A DNA stretch of 64,000 nucleotides from Litoreibacter ponti (lineage in GTDB: Bacteria > Pseudomonadota > Alphaproteobacteria > Rhodobacterales > Rhodobacteraceae): assembly GCF_003054285.1 (NCBI RefSeq), contig NZ_QBKS01000002.1, positions 682,001 to 746,000 of the forward strand, read 5' to 3'. The notes beneath the pieces were generated by a model. That model did not search any database. It was not told the origin of the DNA and was given only the letters and a program-made list of their open reading frames with translations. How positions within the stretch are numbered: the first letter of the stretch is position 1; the number at the start of each line of letters is the position of its first letter. The position numbers and the translations under genes are program-made. Of this stretch, positions 42,372 to 51,363 are shown piece by piece.

Positions 42372-44264
42372 TCAGGTCTCCTGAGTCAGTGTTCTGTAAA
42401 TGTCGGGCAGCGCGCGCAGCAGGCGTTCGGGGGTCGGCAAGAGGGCAAACCCACCGCGCCCGAAGATACGGGCGAACCAGTCCTGCCCATCTTCGTCGAT
42501 CACCACGCCGTGCAGGCTTTGGCCCGCCGCGCGGGCTTCGCGCACGGCCATGTGACTGTCTTCGATCCCGTGCTGGCCTTCGTAGTGGTCCAGATCGTTG
42601 GGCTTGCCGTCGGTCAGCACGATCAGCAGCTTGCGAACACTAGGTTCCTCGCCCAATTGTGCGCTGACATGTCGGATCGCGGCACCGAGGCGGGTGTAGT
42701 GACCGGGTTTCAGCGCGCCGATATTGGCGGTGATCGCCGGTGACATCGGGTCTTCAAAGCTCTTGCACCGGGTCAGGAACACCCGGTCACGGCGCAGTGA
42801 CGAGAACCCCCAGATACCGCAGCGGTCGCCCGCCGCGTCGATCCCTGCGGCCAATGCTGCCATCGTGTCGCGGGCCACGTCGATGACGCATGTATCGCCG
42901 ATCGCCGCTTCGGTCGACCGCGACGTGTCGATCAGGAACGCGACCGATACATCGCGATCCATCTGCCGCGCGGCTTGCCAGATACGATCCGATCCGCGCC
43001 CGGTCGCCACCATGTCAGCGCGTGCGGTCAGGACCGCGTCCAGGTCCAGCTCTGTCCCGTCGATCTGACGCGGTTGCAACACGCGGCGCGGGCGCAAGGC
43101 CTCGAACTGGCGGCGCACCTCGCGCACATAACGTTCATTCGGCGCATATGGCGCTCCATCGGCCACGGCGGGCGCATCAAGCACGCGGCAGTGATCTTCC
43201 ATATAGGTGCGCGACCGGTGGTTCCATTCTGGATAGGTATGCTTGCCCGCCAGAGCCTCGTGATCGGCATCGGCGGGCGACAGGTCGAGATGCAGCCGCA
43301 GCCGTGTGGCGACCTTGCGATTCTGTTTCGACAGCGTGACCCGGTCCTGATCATCGGCGGCCTTTTGAGCATTTTCGTCATCGTCGTCATCGACGCTGCG
43401 GTTGATGTTCATGGATTCGACCCATGACAGGATCGATTCAAAGCGGTGAATGATAAAGCTGTCCTTACGGTTCTGCTGGTCCTGATCCTTGCGCTCTCCT
43501 AGCTTGCGATTGCTCAAGGCGGCATTGGGTGCCGGTGCGGCGGGATCGGCTTCGGCATCGTCGGCAGCCTGCCCGCCCGTGCCGGTACGTTCAAAGCGCA
43601 ACCAGATCGGAACAGGGGCGCATGGCATGTAGCTGCGCGCTTCTGCACCTGCGGCATCAAGCGCGGGAGCTTGGCCACACAGCTGATCGCGGATCGCTTG
43701 TTCCATCGCGGCCTCTTGTGCGGGGCGGTGCATGTCTGTCCGGGCCTCTGCACAAAACGCGGCCATGGCGAGATAGCGACCTCGCAATCCGGGGCAGGCC
43801 AGATAGGCCTTGTCCGCAGCCGCTGCATTCGCGCGAATATGCGCGCAATCTCGTGCGGGACCGGTGCCGCCCGCATTGAATGCACCGGCATCAGTGACAG
43901 CCGCCAGCGCCGTCAGCCAGAAAAACGCAGCGCGGTTCAGGTCCGGGTCGGGGAACGCAACCATGACGGGTGGCAATGCCAGCCGTTCGCCATCGAAGCG
44001 CGCGACCCATTCCCGATCCCGTTCAGCCCCGAGTTTGCGGCGCATGCGTTGACGGTGCTGCACAACGCTTGGCGCAACCTCGGCCAGTTCGACCCCCGGT
44101 GCCCCGCCGAGCGCGCGGAAGAGCACGGCAAGGCTGGGCCGGACCGAGGCCAGCGTGACGCCCGCTTCGGGGTATGTGACGCCAGCCCCGATCCCGCTGG
44201 CCATATCGTGCCAAAGGTTTCCGACCGTTTCTTCGGGTTCCATGAGGTCGCGCAGGTGCATCAT
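42372..44264 (-). CDS. norD: NO reductase activation protein NorD (vWA)
   Basis: A 630-residue protein with a C-terminal vWA domain containing the MIDAS motif DTSRSTEAA (about 440) and VLTDGKPND (about 550). The N-terminal part is helical and the middle (about 235-310) is acidic and low in complexity. NorD works with the AAA+ ATPase NorQ to insert the non-haem iron into NO reductase. It follows norQ by two bases in the operon norCBQD. Confidence 0.9.
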   Translation of the reverse strand: MMHLRDLMEPEETVGNLWHDMASGIGAGVTYPEAGVTLASVRPSLAVLFRALGGAPGVELAEVAPSVVQHRQRMRRKLGAERDREWVARFDGERLALPPVMVAFPDPDLNRAAFFWLTALAAVTDAGAFNAGGTGPARDCAHIRANAAAADKAYLACPGLRGRYLAMAAFCAEARTDMHRPAQEAAMEQAIRDQLCGQAPALDAAGAEARSYMPCAPVPIWLRFERTGTGGQAADDAEADPAAPAPNAALSNRKLGERKDQDQQNRKDSFIIHRFESILSWVESMNINRSVDDDDDENAQKAADDQDRVTLSKQNRKVATRLRLHLDLSPADADHEALAGKHTYPEWNHRSRTYMEDHCRVLDAPAVADGAPYAPNERYVREVRRQFEALRPRRVLQPRQIDGTELDLDAVLTARADMVATGRGSDRIWQAARQMDRDVSVAFLIDTSRSTEAAIGDTCVIDVARDTMAALAAGIDAAGDRCGIWGFSSLRRDRVFLTRCKSFEDPMSPAITANIGALKPGHYTRLGAAIRHVSAQLGEEPSVRKLLIVLTDGKPNDLDHYEGQHGIEDSHMAVREARAAGQSLHGVVIDEDGQDWFARIFGRGGFALLPTPERLLRALPDIYRTLTQET

Positions 44265-44266
44265 GC

Positions 44267-45061
44267 TTACCCGTAGATTGTGCTGACCAGATCGCGCAGC
44301 GATTGCTGCACATCGGGCTCATCGCTCAGCGGCTCGATGATCGCCGCCTCGAGCGCCTGGTTCAAGCCCATGCCGCCGACCATGAGGGTCGCGGCATAGA
44401 TCAACAGGCGGGTCGATACGCCTTCCTCAAGATCCATGCCGCTCAGGTTGCGGATATGACCCGCGAGCCGGACCAGCGGCGCGACGCGCCCCGGCTCTAG
44501 CCTGCTTTCGGAGGTAACGACCGCGATCTCCGTCTCCGCATCGGGGAAGTCGAAACTGATCGACAGAAACCGCTGCCGGGTCGAGGGTTTCAACCGCTTG
44601 AGCACGTTCTGGTAGCCGGGGTTGTAGCTGGCTACCAGCATGAATGACGCGGGTGCCACGAGCTCTTCGCCCGTGCGGTCAATCATCAGCGTGCGGCGCG
44701 TGTCCGTCAGCGGGTGCAGAACGACTGTGACGTCCTTGCGGGCCTCTACCACCTCATCGAGGTAGCAGATGCCACCCTCTCGCACGGCACGGGTCACGGG
44801 GCCATCGACCCAGACCGTCTCGCCGCCTTTCAGCAGATAGCGACCGATCAGGTCCGCTGCCGACAAGTCATCATGGCAGGCAACCGTGTAGAGCGGTTTG
44901 CCCAGCTTAGCTGCCATGTGCTCGACAAAACGCGTCTTGCCGCAGCCGGTCGGCCCCTTCAGAAGAAGGGGCAAACCGTTATCATGGGCCGTTTCAAAAA
45001 GGTCGCATTCGCGTCCGGTTGCTTGGTAAAACGGCAGCTTTGGTGTGGTTGCGATATTCAT
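44267..45061 (-). CDS. norQ: NO reductase activation ATPase NorQ
   Basis: A MoxR-type AAA+ ATPase of 264 residues: Walker A LKGPTGCGKTRFVE, Walker B GICYLDEVVEARKD, sensor-1 in LVASYNPGYQ. It is the NorQ/NirQ partner of NorD and probably remodels NorB to load its iron. It begins three bases after norB in the same direction. Confidence 0.92.
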   Translation of the reverse strand: MNIATTPKLPFYQATGRECDLFETAHDNGLPLLLKGPTGCGKTRFVEHMAAKLGKPLYTVACHDDLSAADLIGRYLLKGGETVWVDGPVTRAVREGGICYLDEVVEARKDVTVVLHPLTDTRRTLMIDRTGEELVAPASFMLVASYNPGYQNVLKRLKPSTRQRFLSISFDFPDAETEIAVVTSESRLEPGRVAPLVRLAGHIRNLSGMDLEEGVSTRLLIYAATLMVGGMGLNQALEAAIIEPLSDEPDVQQSLRDLVSTIYG

Positions 45062-45064
45062 GAC

Positions 45065-46414
45065 CTATTCTCCCGGAACCGAGGCGGTGGGTCCTGGCGC
45101 GATGATCTCGCGATCACGCACCACCAGCATCGAATAGATGAACAGAAGTGCACCGAGCACCACGGCAGCCCCCGCGCCAAAGCGCATCAGGTAGAACACC
45201 GACAGGCTTTCCTGCACGTCCATGTAGTAGTCACCGATCACTCGCTGCATGTGTGTCTGGATGGTTCCTGCGAAGGTCAGCACGAAGGTCATGAACGCCA
45301 TGCCGCCAGTCATCAGCCAGAACGACGCCATGTTGAGCACCTGGTTATAAGGCGCACGTTCGCGCAGCATCGGCATCGCGTAGGTGAAGACCGCGAGATT
45401 GAGCGCCACGTAGGCCCCGAAGAACGCGAGGTGCCCGTGAGCCGCCGTGATCTGCGTGCCGTGGCTGTAGAAGTTCACACCATGCAGTGTGTGCAAGAAG
45501 CCCCATACGCCTGCGCCAAAGAAGGCGACCGTCGAAGATCCGAGAGACCACAAGAGTGCCGCCTTGTTGGGATGGTTTTTGCGACCCTTCCAGACCATGA
45601 CGAAGGCAAAGCTCATCATCAGGAAAAACGGGATCACCTCAAGCGTCGAGAAGATCGAGCCGACCCACTGCCAATAGCCCGGTAGACCAATCCAGTAGAA
45701 ATGGTGACCGGTCCCCAGAATGCCTGAGAACAGCGCGGTGGCGACGATGACATAGAGCCATTTCTCGACCACTTCGCGGTCAACCCCTGTCAGTTTCAGA
45801 AGCAGGAAGGCGAGGATTGCGGCCATCACCAGTTCCCAGGTCGCTTCGACCCAGAGGTGCACGACGAACCACCAGTACATCTTGTCGAGGCTGAGATTGT
45901 CGGGATTGATGAAGGCAAAGATCCAAAGCAGGGACAGCAGCCACAGGCCCATCAGCAGCACACTGGTGATCGCTGTTTTCTTGCCCGCCAGAACGGTCAT
46001 CGAGATGTTGAGAAGGAAGATCAGAGCGGCCACGAGGATACCGAACTTGACCCAGAGCGGTTGTTCGAGGAATTCTCGCCCGCCATGGATACCGACCAGA
46101 TAGGAACCCACGGCCCCCAACGTGCCCACGAGGAGTATGATCAACTGGACATAGGCCAGCTTGGGCGACCATATCTCGCGCTCGGATTCCTCGGGGATGA
46201 GGAAGTACGCCGCACCAAAGAACCCCAATAGAAGCCATACGATCAGAGCGTTCGTGTGAATCATGCGGATCACATTGAACGGCAGAAGCTCGGACAGGAA
46301 ATTGGGCGAGACGTAGATCCAGCCCGCGACAAGGCCGCCCAGCACCTGGACACCAAACAGCGCTATCGCTGCAAGGAAGTACCAATAGGCCACTTTCTGA
46401 GATTGATATTTCAT
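45065..46414 (-). CDS. norB: Cytochrome c-dependent nitric oxide reductase large subunit
   Basis: A haem-copper-oxidase-type subunit of 449 residues with 12 predicted membrane segments. It reduces two NO to N2O at a haem b3/non-haem iron centre. Conserved ligand regions are visible (FLSELLPFNVIRMIHTNALIVWLLLG near residue 38-60, HLWVEATWELVMAAILAF with the Glu of the iron site, GTGHHFYWIG, and HGVNFYSHGTQITAAHGHLAFFG). The length fits NorB, not the fused quinol enzyme. It starts 12 bases after norC. Confidence 0.95.
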   Translation of the reverse strand: MKYQSQKVAYWYFLAAIALFGVQVLGGLVAGWIYVSPNFLSELLPFNVIRMIHTNALIVWLLLGFFGAAYFLIPEESEREIWSPKLAYVQLIILLVGTLGAVGSYLVGIHGGREFLEQPLWVKFGILVAALIFLLNISMTVLAGKKTAITSVLLMGLWLLSLLWIFAFINPDNLSLDKMYWWFVVHLWVEATWELVMAAILAFLLLKLTGVDREVVEKWLYVIVATALFSGILGTGHHFYWIGLPGYWQWVGSIFSTLEVIPFFLMMSFAFVMVWKGRKNHPNKAALLWSLGSSTVAFFGAGVWGFLHTLHGVNFYSHGTQITAAHGHLAFFGAYVALNLAVFTYAMPMLRERAPYNQVLNMASFWLMTGGMAFMTFVLTFAGTIQTHMQRVIGDYYMDVQESLSVFYLMRFGAGAAVVLGALLFIYSMLVVRDREIIAPGPTASVPGE

Positions 46415-46426
46415 CGTTTCGTCTCC

Positions 46427-46879
46427 TTATCCGGCCTCGTTTGGCGGCCAGCCCTGCGTATCGGTCTGATCCGCCCAGCGGAGAAACTCCGCGAGACCGC
46501 GAATGTCCTCATCAGTCAGTTCGTATTTCGGCATTTGTCTTCGGCCTTCGATCCCGCTGGGCTGGCTTTCGATCCAGGCCTTGAGGGTTTCGAAAGCGTC
46601 CTCGGGGCTGTCGAGCACGCCCCAGCGGGTCATCACGTTGCCGACTTCAGGCGCGAAATAGGCACCCTCGCCATGCAGGCTGTGACAATTGATGCAGGAG
46701 TGTTGCTCCCACACATGCTTGCCGTGAATCACCTCGTCGCTCAGAGGCATACCTGCCGTCGAGACGTTCACAACGTATCTATGGGAATGGACGGTCATCA
46801 CCACGAAAACCACGACAAAGAAAATCGAGCCCCCGTAGAAGATGTTTCGCGCCCGTGATTTTGTGAGAATTTCCGCCAT
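46427..46879 (-). CDS. norC: Nitric oxide reductase cytochrome c subunit
   Basis: A 150-residue membrane-anchored cytochrome c: one N-terminal membrane segment (IFYGGSIFFVVVFVVMTVH) and the haem motif CINCHSLHGEGAY (about residue 60), with a later Met ligand in RRQMPKYELTDE. It delivers electrons to NorB. It is the first gene of the norCBQD-nnrSU unit, with an NnrR-type box about 60-75 bases upstream. Confidence 0.95.
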   Translation of the reverse strand: MAEILTKSRARNIFYGGSIFFVVVFVVMTVHSHRYVVNVSTAGMPLSDEVIHGKHVWEQHSCINCHSLHGEGAYFAPEVGNVMTRWGVLDSPEDAFETLKAWIESQPSGIEGRRQMPKYELTDEDIRGLAEFLRWADQTDTQGWPPNEAG

Positions 46880-46938
46880 GAGCCGGTCTCCTTGAATTCG
46901 GGATGACCGATCTCTAGCGCGGCGCGAAACGTCAAAGT

Positions 46939-46952
46939 TTGCGCCAGCACAA
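46939..46952. promoter_or_regulatory. NnrR/Dnr-type box, divergent norC promoter
   Basis: TTGCG-CCAG-CACAA is a near-palindromic Crp/Fnr-type site between norC and the DUF1858 gene. The core CCAG and overall form match the site at 48015-48028, which lies beside the NnrR-like gene. Confidence 0.65.
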
Positions 46953-46999
46953 CGTTTCGTCTCTTTGGGCGTCTAGTGTCGTGTCATCAGGAGAGACAC

Positions 47000-47209
47000 A
47001 TGGGAAAGATGAAACTCGATGATCCCGACCTGCCGCTGTCGGAATTGATGTCGCGCTGGCCGAAGACCATTGCCGTGTTCAATCGGCACAAGATGCTTTG
47101 CGTCGGATGCCTGATCAGCCCGTTTCACACGATCGTCGACGCATGCGCGGAGTACGGTCTGGATGAAGAGGTGTTTGTCGCAGAGTTGATGGAAGCTGCG
47201 GGTCTATAG
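47000..47209 (+). CDS. DUF1858 redox-disulphide domain protein
   Basis: A 69-residue protein with the DUF1858 pattern (DLPLSELMSRWPKTIAVFNRHKMLCVGCLISPFHTI), including a CxxC pair. The family is linked to hybrid-cluster proteins and to iron-sulphur or nitrosative stress contexts. The ATG at 47000 follows GGAGA; an ATG-less extension upstream is unlikely. It is divergent from norC and shares its box, so NO-responsive expression is likely. Its end overlaps the convergent regulator gene by six bases. Confidence 0.8.
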   Translation: MGKMKLDDPDLPLSELMSRWPKTIAVFNRHKMLCVGCLISPFHTIVDACAEYGLDEEVFVAELMEAAGL

Positions 47210-47944
47210 ATCACTCTTGGGCTGGGAAATCACGACAAGGGCGTGCGGGTTCAGCACCTTGATGCGCTTACGTTTGCTTTGCACCAGGCCCTTTTTTTCC
47301 CACGCGCTCAGAAGGCGGCTCGCCGTATGTAGTGTGGTTGCGGTGAGTTCCGAAAGATCTTGCCGCGTGATTGGAAAATCAATCTCGATCCCGTCCGATA
47401 CCTTGCGACCCGTCTGGTTGATCAGTCGAAGCAGTGCATTCGCAACCCTCTGTTCGACTTGCTGGGTTGCCATCTCCATCACCCGGTTGTGAATTTCTCC
47501 CATTCGGTCGCCAACGGTTTTGTAGGTCTCCGTCGCAAATCCGTCGTAGTCTGCAACAAACCCATCCCAAAGCCGGGTTGGCCAACTAAGTACAATGGAC
47601 TCGGTCGCGGTCATAGCCGTCGCTGGGTAGGTCACCCGCCCAATCGCTTTTGCGATTCCTAACAGCTGCCCTGCGGGAATATGCAGAGCCGTCACTTGCT
47701 CTCCCGTCGGCGTCACCCGCACCACCCGCACATACCCGTCGAGCAACATGAAGAAGCGTTCGGCGGGTGCGCCCTCATCAAAAATCGCGACCCCTTCATT
47801 GTACCTGCGTGACGTCGCCTGATCCAGGATCGTGCGAATCTCACGCTTCTCCAGTTTGGAGAAGGGTGGCAGATGCGTCAGCAGGCTTTCATCGAGCCGC
47901 GGCAGCGTCTTGCGAGGTGATAAATCGGTCATCCACGCAGTCAT
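47204..47944 (-). CDS. nnrR: Crp/Fnr-family regulator, NnrR/Dnr-like
   Basis: A regulator of about 246 residues: a cyclic-nucleotide-type sensor domain (YNEGVAIFDEGAPAERFFMLLDGYVRVVR) and a winged helix-turn-helix (FPITRQDLSELTATTLHTASRLLSAWEKKGLV). No N-terminal 4Fe-4S Cys set of Fnr type is present, which fits the NO-sensing NnrR/Dnr group. Placed between nor and nir genes. The ATG at 47944 is preferred; a longer frame to 48028 would run through the box at 48015, which may serve both this gene and the pseudoazurin gene. Confidence 0.85.
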   Translation of the reverse strand: MTAWMTDLSPRKTLPRLDESLLTHLPPFSKLEKREIRTILDQATSRRYNEGVAIFDEGAPAERFFMLLDGYVRVVRVTPTGEQVTALHIPAGQLLGIAKAIGRVTYPATAMTATESIVLSWPTRLWDGFVADYDGFATETYKTVGDRMGEIHNRVMEMATQQVEQRVANALLRLINQTGRKVSDGIEIDFPITRQDLSELTATTLHTASRLLSAWEKKGLVQSKRKRIKVLNPHALVVISQPKSDL

Positions 47945-48014
47945 GCCACAATATCCACCGTAATTTCCATCGCTTATCGGTTCGGAGTCACCAATAGCGC
48001 GATCGAATTTGAGT

Positions 48015-48028
48015 TTGAGCCAGCGCAA
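48015..48028. promoter_or_regulatory. NnrR/Dnr-type box, divergent nnrR/pseudoazurin promoter
   Basis: TTGAG-CCAG-CGCAA lies about 67 bases upstream of the pseudoazurin ATG and about 71 bases upstream of the regulator start. It resembles the box at 46939. Confidence 0.65.
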
Positions 48029-48094
48029 AGTTCTCTTCGTCGAAAATCTTAATCTTGTCCTAAACGAATAACCCGAACGGAAAGGAAAACGAAG

Positions 48095-48535
48095 ATGCTT
48101 CGCACGGTTTTATCCGGTCTCGCTCTCGCCGCCTTGATGGGTGGCGCAGCTTTTGCTGAGACCTTCGAGGTTCAGATGCTCAACAAGGGCGCGGATGGGG
48201 AACGTATGGTTTTCGAACCTGCCTTCATCCAGGCGCAGCCCGGTGACACGATCAAGTTCATCGCTGCCGACAAGGGCCACAACGCCGAAGTGAACAAGGG
48301 CATGATGCCGGAGGGCGCAGAGGGGTTCAAAGGCAAGATCAACGAAGAAATCGAGGTCACTTTGGACGCGGAAGGCGTCTATGGGGTGATCTGCAAACCG
48401 CACTTTGCCATGGGCATGGTGATGACCATCGCCGTTGGTGACGTCGAGGTGCCCGGCGACTTCTTCGAAGGCCGTGTGCCGCCAAAAGCCAAAGAGCGGT
48501 TCGAAGCACAGCTCGCCAATCTCGCAACGAATTAA
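48095..48535 (+). CDS. Pseudoazurin (type I copper protein)
   Basis: A 146-residue blue-copper protein with a signal peptide (LSGLALAALMGGAAFA). Copper ligands are visible: a His in KGHNAEVN and the Cys, His and Met of ICKPHFAMGMV near the C-terminus. Pseudoazurins deliver electrons to copper nitrite reductase; the gene lies directly upstream of nirK. GGAAAGGAAAACGA precedes the ATG. Confidence 0.92.
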   Translation: MLRTVLSGLALAALMGGAAFAETFEVQMLNKGADGERMVFEPAFIQAQPGDTIKFIAADKGHNAEVNKGMMPEGAEGFKGKINEEIEVTLDAEGVYGVICKPHFAMGMVMTIAVGDVEVPGDFFEGRVPPKAKERFEAQLANLATN

Positions 48536-48541
48536 CGGATC

Positions 48542-48560
48542 GGCGGACGTAACGTCCGCC
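48542..48560 (+). promoter_or_regulatory. Hairpin between pseudoazurin gene and nirK
   Basis: A perfect 8-base stem, GGCGGACG and CGTCCGCC, closes a TAA loop seven bases after the pseudoazurin stop. No T-run follows, so it may stabilise or process the message rather than end it. Confidence 0.5.
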
Positions 48561-48590
48561 AACCGGAACCAAACCCCAAAGGAGGGAACC

Positions 48591-49808
48591 ATGACCAAAT
48601 TCATCAATCCAGGCCTCATGAAAACGAGCCGCCGCAACGTCTTGCGAGGCAGCATGCTCGCCGGTGCCGCTGCAATGACGGGAGCCGGGGCAATGGCTGC
48701 ACCGCGGGCACCCAAGCTGCACGGCATCAACGCCGCATCGGCCAAAATCTACAACGCTGCGTGAAAGGAAGAGTCCGCAACAGATGCCAAACCTGCTGAT
48801 CTGTCGGGATACACCCGTGTGAAGCAGGAACTCGTGCCACCGCCATTCGCGCCCAAACATGATCAGGTGGCAGTCGGAGGTCCCAAGATCGTCGAAATCA
48901 CCATGGAAACCGAAGAACGCCTGATGGTCGTCGACGAGGACAACGGCGCAAGCGTCTGGGCACTGACATACAACGGTTCCGTTCCTGGTCCGCTGATCAT
49001 CGTGCATGAAGGCGACATGGTCGAACTGACCCTGCGCAACCCCACGTCGGGCATGATGGAACACAACATCGACTTCCACGCATCAACCGGCGCTTTGGGT
49101 GGCGGTGGCCTGACCCATGTCTATCCCGGTGAGGAATGCGTGCTGCGCTGGAAGGCGACGAAACCGGGCTGCTTCACCTATCACTGTGCACGGGGTGGCG
49201 ACATGATCCCCTATCACGTCACGCACGGCATGAACGGCGCCATCATGGTGCTGCCGCGCGACGGGTTGAAGGACAAGGACGGCAATCCGCTACGCTATGA
49301 CAGAATCGCGTACTTCGGTGAGCAGGATTATTATCTGCCCAAGGACGAAAACGGCGACTACCGCACCTATGAGGCGGCAGGCGACGACTATGCCGACAGC
49401 CTTGAGGTGATGCGTGGCCTGATCCCGACCCATTCGGTGTTCAACGGTGCCGTGGGTGCCCTTACCGGCGAAGGCGCAATCAAAGCCAAGGTTGGTGAGA
49501 CTGTGCTGATGGTCCACAATCAGGCCAACCGGGATTCCCGTCCCCACTTGATCGGCGGGCATGGCAACTATGTCTGGGAAAGCTCGTTCACGGACGCGCC
49601 TCTGCAGGACATGGAAACCTGGTTTGTGCGTGGCGGCAGCGCTGTCGCAGCGATGTACACCTTCGAACAACCGGGCGTTTATGCCTACGTGAACCACAAC
49701 CTCATCGAGGGTGTGATGCTCGGGGCGACCGCTCACGTGGTGGTCGAAGGTCAATGGGACAATGCCCTCATGGAGCAAGTTGTCGCTCCGCGCAGCTTTG
49801 AGACCTAA
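48591..49808 (+). pseudogene. nirK: Copper nitrite reductase gene with an in-frame TGA after the signal peptide
   Basis: The reading frame starts at 48591 behind GGAGGG with a twin-Arg signal (TSRRNVLRGSMLAGAAA, ending GAMAA). It meets TGA at 48762-48764, then continues in the same frame to 49808 without further stops; about 406 codons in all. The mature domain is complete. Type I copper ligands are in HNIDFH, YHC, PYHV and GMNG. Type II His lie in NIDFH, YHC and YVNHNL, with HLIGGHG also kept. The loop CARGGDMIPYHV is the longer class seen in roseobacters. A stand-alone start at GTG 48819 would lack export. So NirK is either inactivated by one nonsense base, made by read-through, or hit by a sequencing error. 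nirV follows. Confidence 0.85.
48762..48764 (+). other. In-frame TGA codon interrupting nirK
   Basis: The local reading is AAC GCT GCG TGA AAG GAA GAG TCC. The frame is open on both sides, and the encoded protein on both sides matches one NirK, so this is a single stop codon, not a frameshift. Confidence 0.9.
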
Positions 49809-49824
49809 GAGAGGAGGAGGACCG

Positions 49825-50574
49825 ATGTCGGCCGCTGCAAACTCAGAAACAAGACTTGGTAAAACGTCCCTTCGTTTCGCCATCCTGGGTCTTGCGGCGG
49901 CAAGCATCGCCTGGGTCGCGCTCACGCAGCGCGGCCCGGATCTAGCTTACTTGCCGGTGATGGCCGAACAGGTCGTCATTTTGCCGGACGGGCGTTCGGT
50001 CTACGTGCAAAAGTATGAAGTCACCGTAACTGAATGGAACAGATGCGCGGACGAGGGTGCCTGTGAGCTGACTTTGCGCGCGCGACCTGATCAGAACCCC
50101 GCTACAACACCAGCAACGGGGCTGAGCTATGTGGACGTTCAGCAGTATCTCTCTTGGATCAACAAAAGAAGCCGCCATAGTTTCCGGCTGCCGACCGCTG
50201 AAGAATGGAATTCTATGGCCGCCACGGTTCTTCCCGAGAAACCCAATCCAATCTTTACTGACCCGTCGTTAACATGGGCATCCAGCTATCTTGTTGAGGG
50301 CCTGGCCCCACGGGCGCTCAAGCCTCAAGGCAGCTCTTCTGCTTCCCCCGAAGGCGTTGTCGATCTCGACGGCAGTGTCTGGGAATGGACAATGGAATGT
50401 TACGATGGACTGGATGGTGGTACCGCTCCTGATCGCTGTCCGGCGTTCTTCGTGGGTGGAGAGCATTTGGCAGCGATGTCTTATCTGGTGCGCGATCCCG
50501 CGCGTGGCCGTTGTGCTGTTGGAACGCCACCGGCCCACCTTGGGATGCGTCTGATTAGTGACAAAGCGGTTTGA
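49825..50574 (+). CDS. nirV: NirV (formylglycine-generating-enzyme-like, SUMF1 domain)
   Basis: A 249-residue protein with one N-terminal membrane or signal segment (RFAILGLAAASIAWVAL) and a SUMF1 domain (YVQKYEVTVTEWNRCADEG, FRLPTAEEWNSMA, GVVDLDGSVWEWTMECYD, terminal GMRLISD). NirV genes often follow nirK; the role is unclear, perhaps in maturation. The start at 49825 has a strong GAGGAGGAGG and is 16 bases after the nirK stop. The intact frame suggests the operon was recently functional. Confidence 0.88.
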   Translation: MSAAANSETRLGKTSLRFAILGLAAASIAWVALTQRGPDLAYLPVMAEQVVILPDGRSVYVQKYEVTVTEWNRCADEGACELTLRARPDQNPATTPATGLSYVDVQQYLSWINKRSRHSFRLPTAEEWNSMAATVLPEKPNPIFTDPSLTWASSYLVEGLAPRALKPQGSSSASPEGVVDLDGSVWEWTMECYDGLDGGTAPDRCPAFFVGGEHLAAMSYLVRDPARGRCAVGTPPAHLGMRLISDKAV

Positions 50575-51110
50575 ACACGTGACAAGTTCTATGCGATTTC
50601 CCAAGCAGGCGAAGCGCACGAGACGAGCAATTGATCGAACAATATGATCGAACGACCGCTTCGTGTCGTAGAGGCCCAGGACAACCAACCCGATGCCGCA
50701 GCCGCAATAACTTTCTGCGTAAGCAATAGCTGCAAGTGCACAAGTCCGCTTCGTCCGCGAACTGTGAGTTCGACAGCGTTGAACCATCCGCCTGCAGCGA
50801 ATGTCCGGTAAGCGGGCTGCGACCGCAGTATCTCGAAGGAAGGTCGAAGGTCCGCTAAGGGCCGGAACTAACTCAAGACATGATGGCGATGGACAGGCAC
50901 TCGAGCTCGCACAGCGTTGAGAAAACCCATGTCGGCGCGCGCGACGACGAAGCCCAGCGTATCCGAAGCGTTCTCCATTACAGTTCCCCACGGATCACTA
51001 ATCAAACTGTGCCCATAGCAATCGATCGCACGCAATCGCTTTCAGCTTGGCGGGCATTTAGGCGGGTAAAAAAAAATCAATCAATTTGTATATTTAAAAT
51101 CAAGGCTTAG
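50575..51110. other. Intergenic region with a repeat copy
   Basis: About 540 bases with no supported gene. It holds copy 3 of the three-module repeat; an AT-rich stretch lies just before the tRNA gene at 51060-51110. Confidence 0.5.
50742..50865 (+). repeat. Three-module intergenic repeat, copy 3
   Basis: Module 1 AAGTCCGCTTCGTCCGC (50742), module 2 GCAGCGAATGTCCGG, then GGGCTGCGACCGCAG (50794-50828), and module 3 AAGGTCCGCTAAGGGCCGG (50847). Order and spacing match copies 1 and 2. Confidence 0.7.
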
Positions 51111-51200
51111 TGGCGGAGACGAAGGGATTCGAACCCTCGAGACGGTTTCCCGCCTACTCCCTTAGCAGGGGAGCGCCTTCGACCACTCGGCCACGTCTCC
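51111..51200 (-). tRNA. tRNA-Ser (anticodon GCU)
   Basis: Read leftward: 5' GGAGACG acceptor strand pairing with CGTCTCC, D-arm GGCCGAGTGGTC, anticodon loop CTGCTAA giving GCU, a long variable arm typical of tRNA-Ser, T-arm GGGTTCGAATCCC, discriminator G, and encoded CCA at 51111-51113. Length 90 with CCA. Confidence 0.95.
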
Positions 51201-51363
51201 GTCGACCCGTTTAGCGGCACCTCCGCAACGCAGCAACCGCAAAATTTATGTGCAGGCCCCGCGGTATGGCCGGCATGCGTACGAAAAGGTGATGGATTTA
51301 CGAGAGTTTTTGCTAAGCTGCCCACAAAACAACGCGCTTCAGCGTGGAACAGGAGGGTGAGCC

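Noticed and set aside
48762..48764. Selenocysteine insertion at the nirK TGA
   Set aside because: The position is a linker after the signal peptide, NirK has no selenoprotein form, and no hairpin of SECIS type is evident just downstream.
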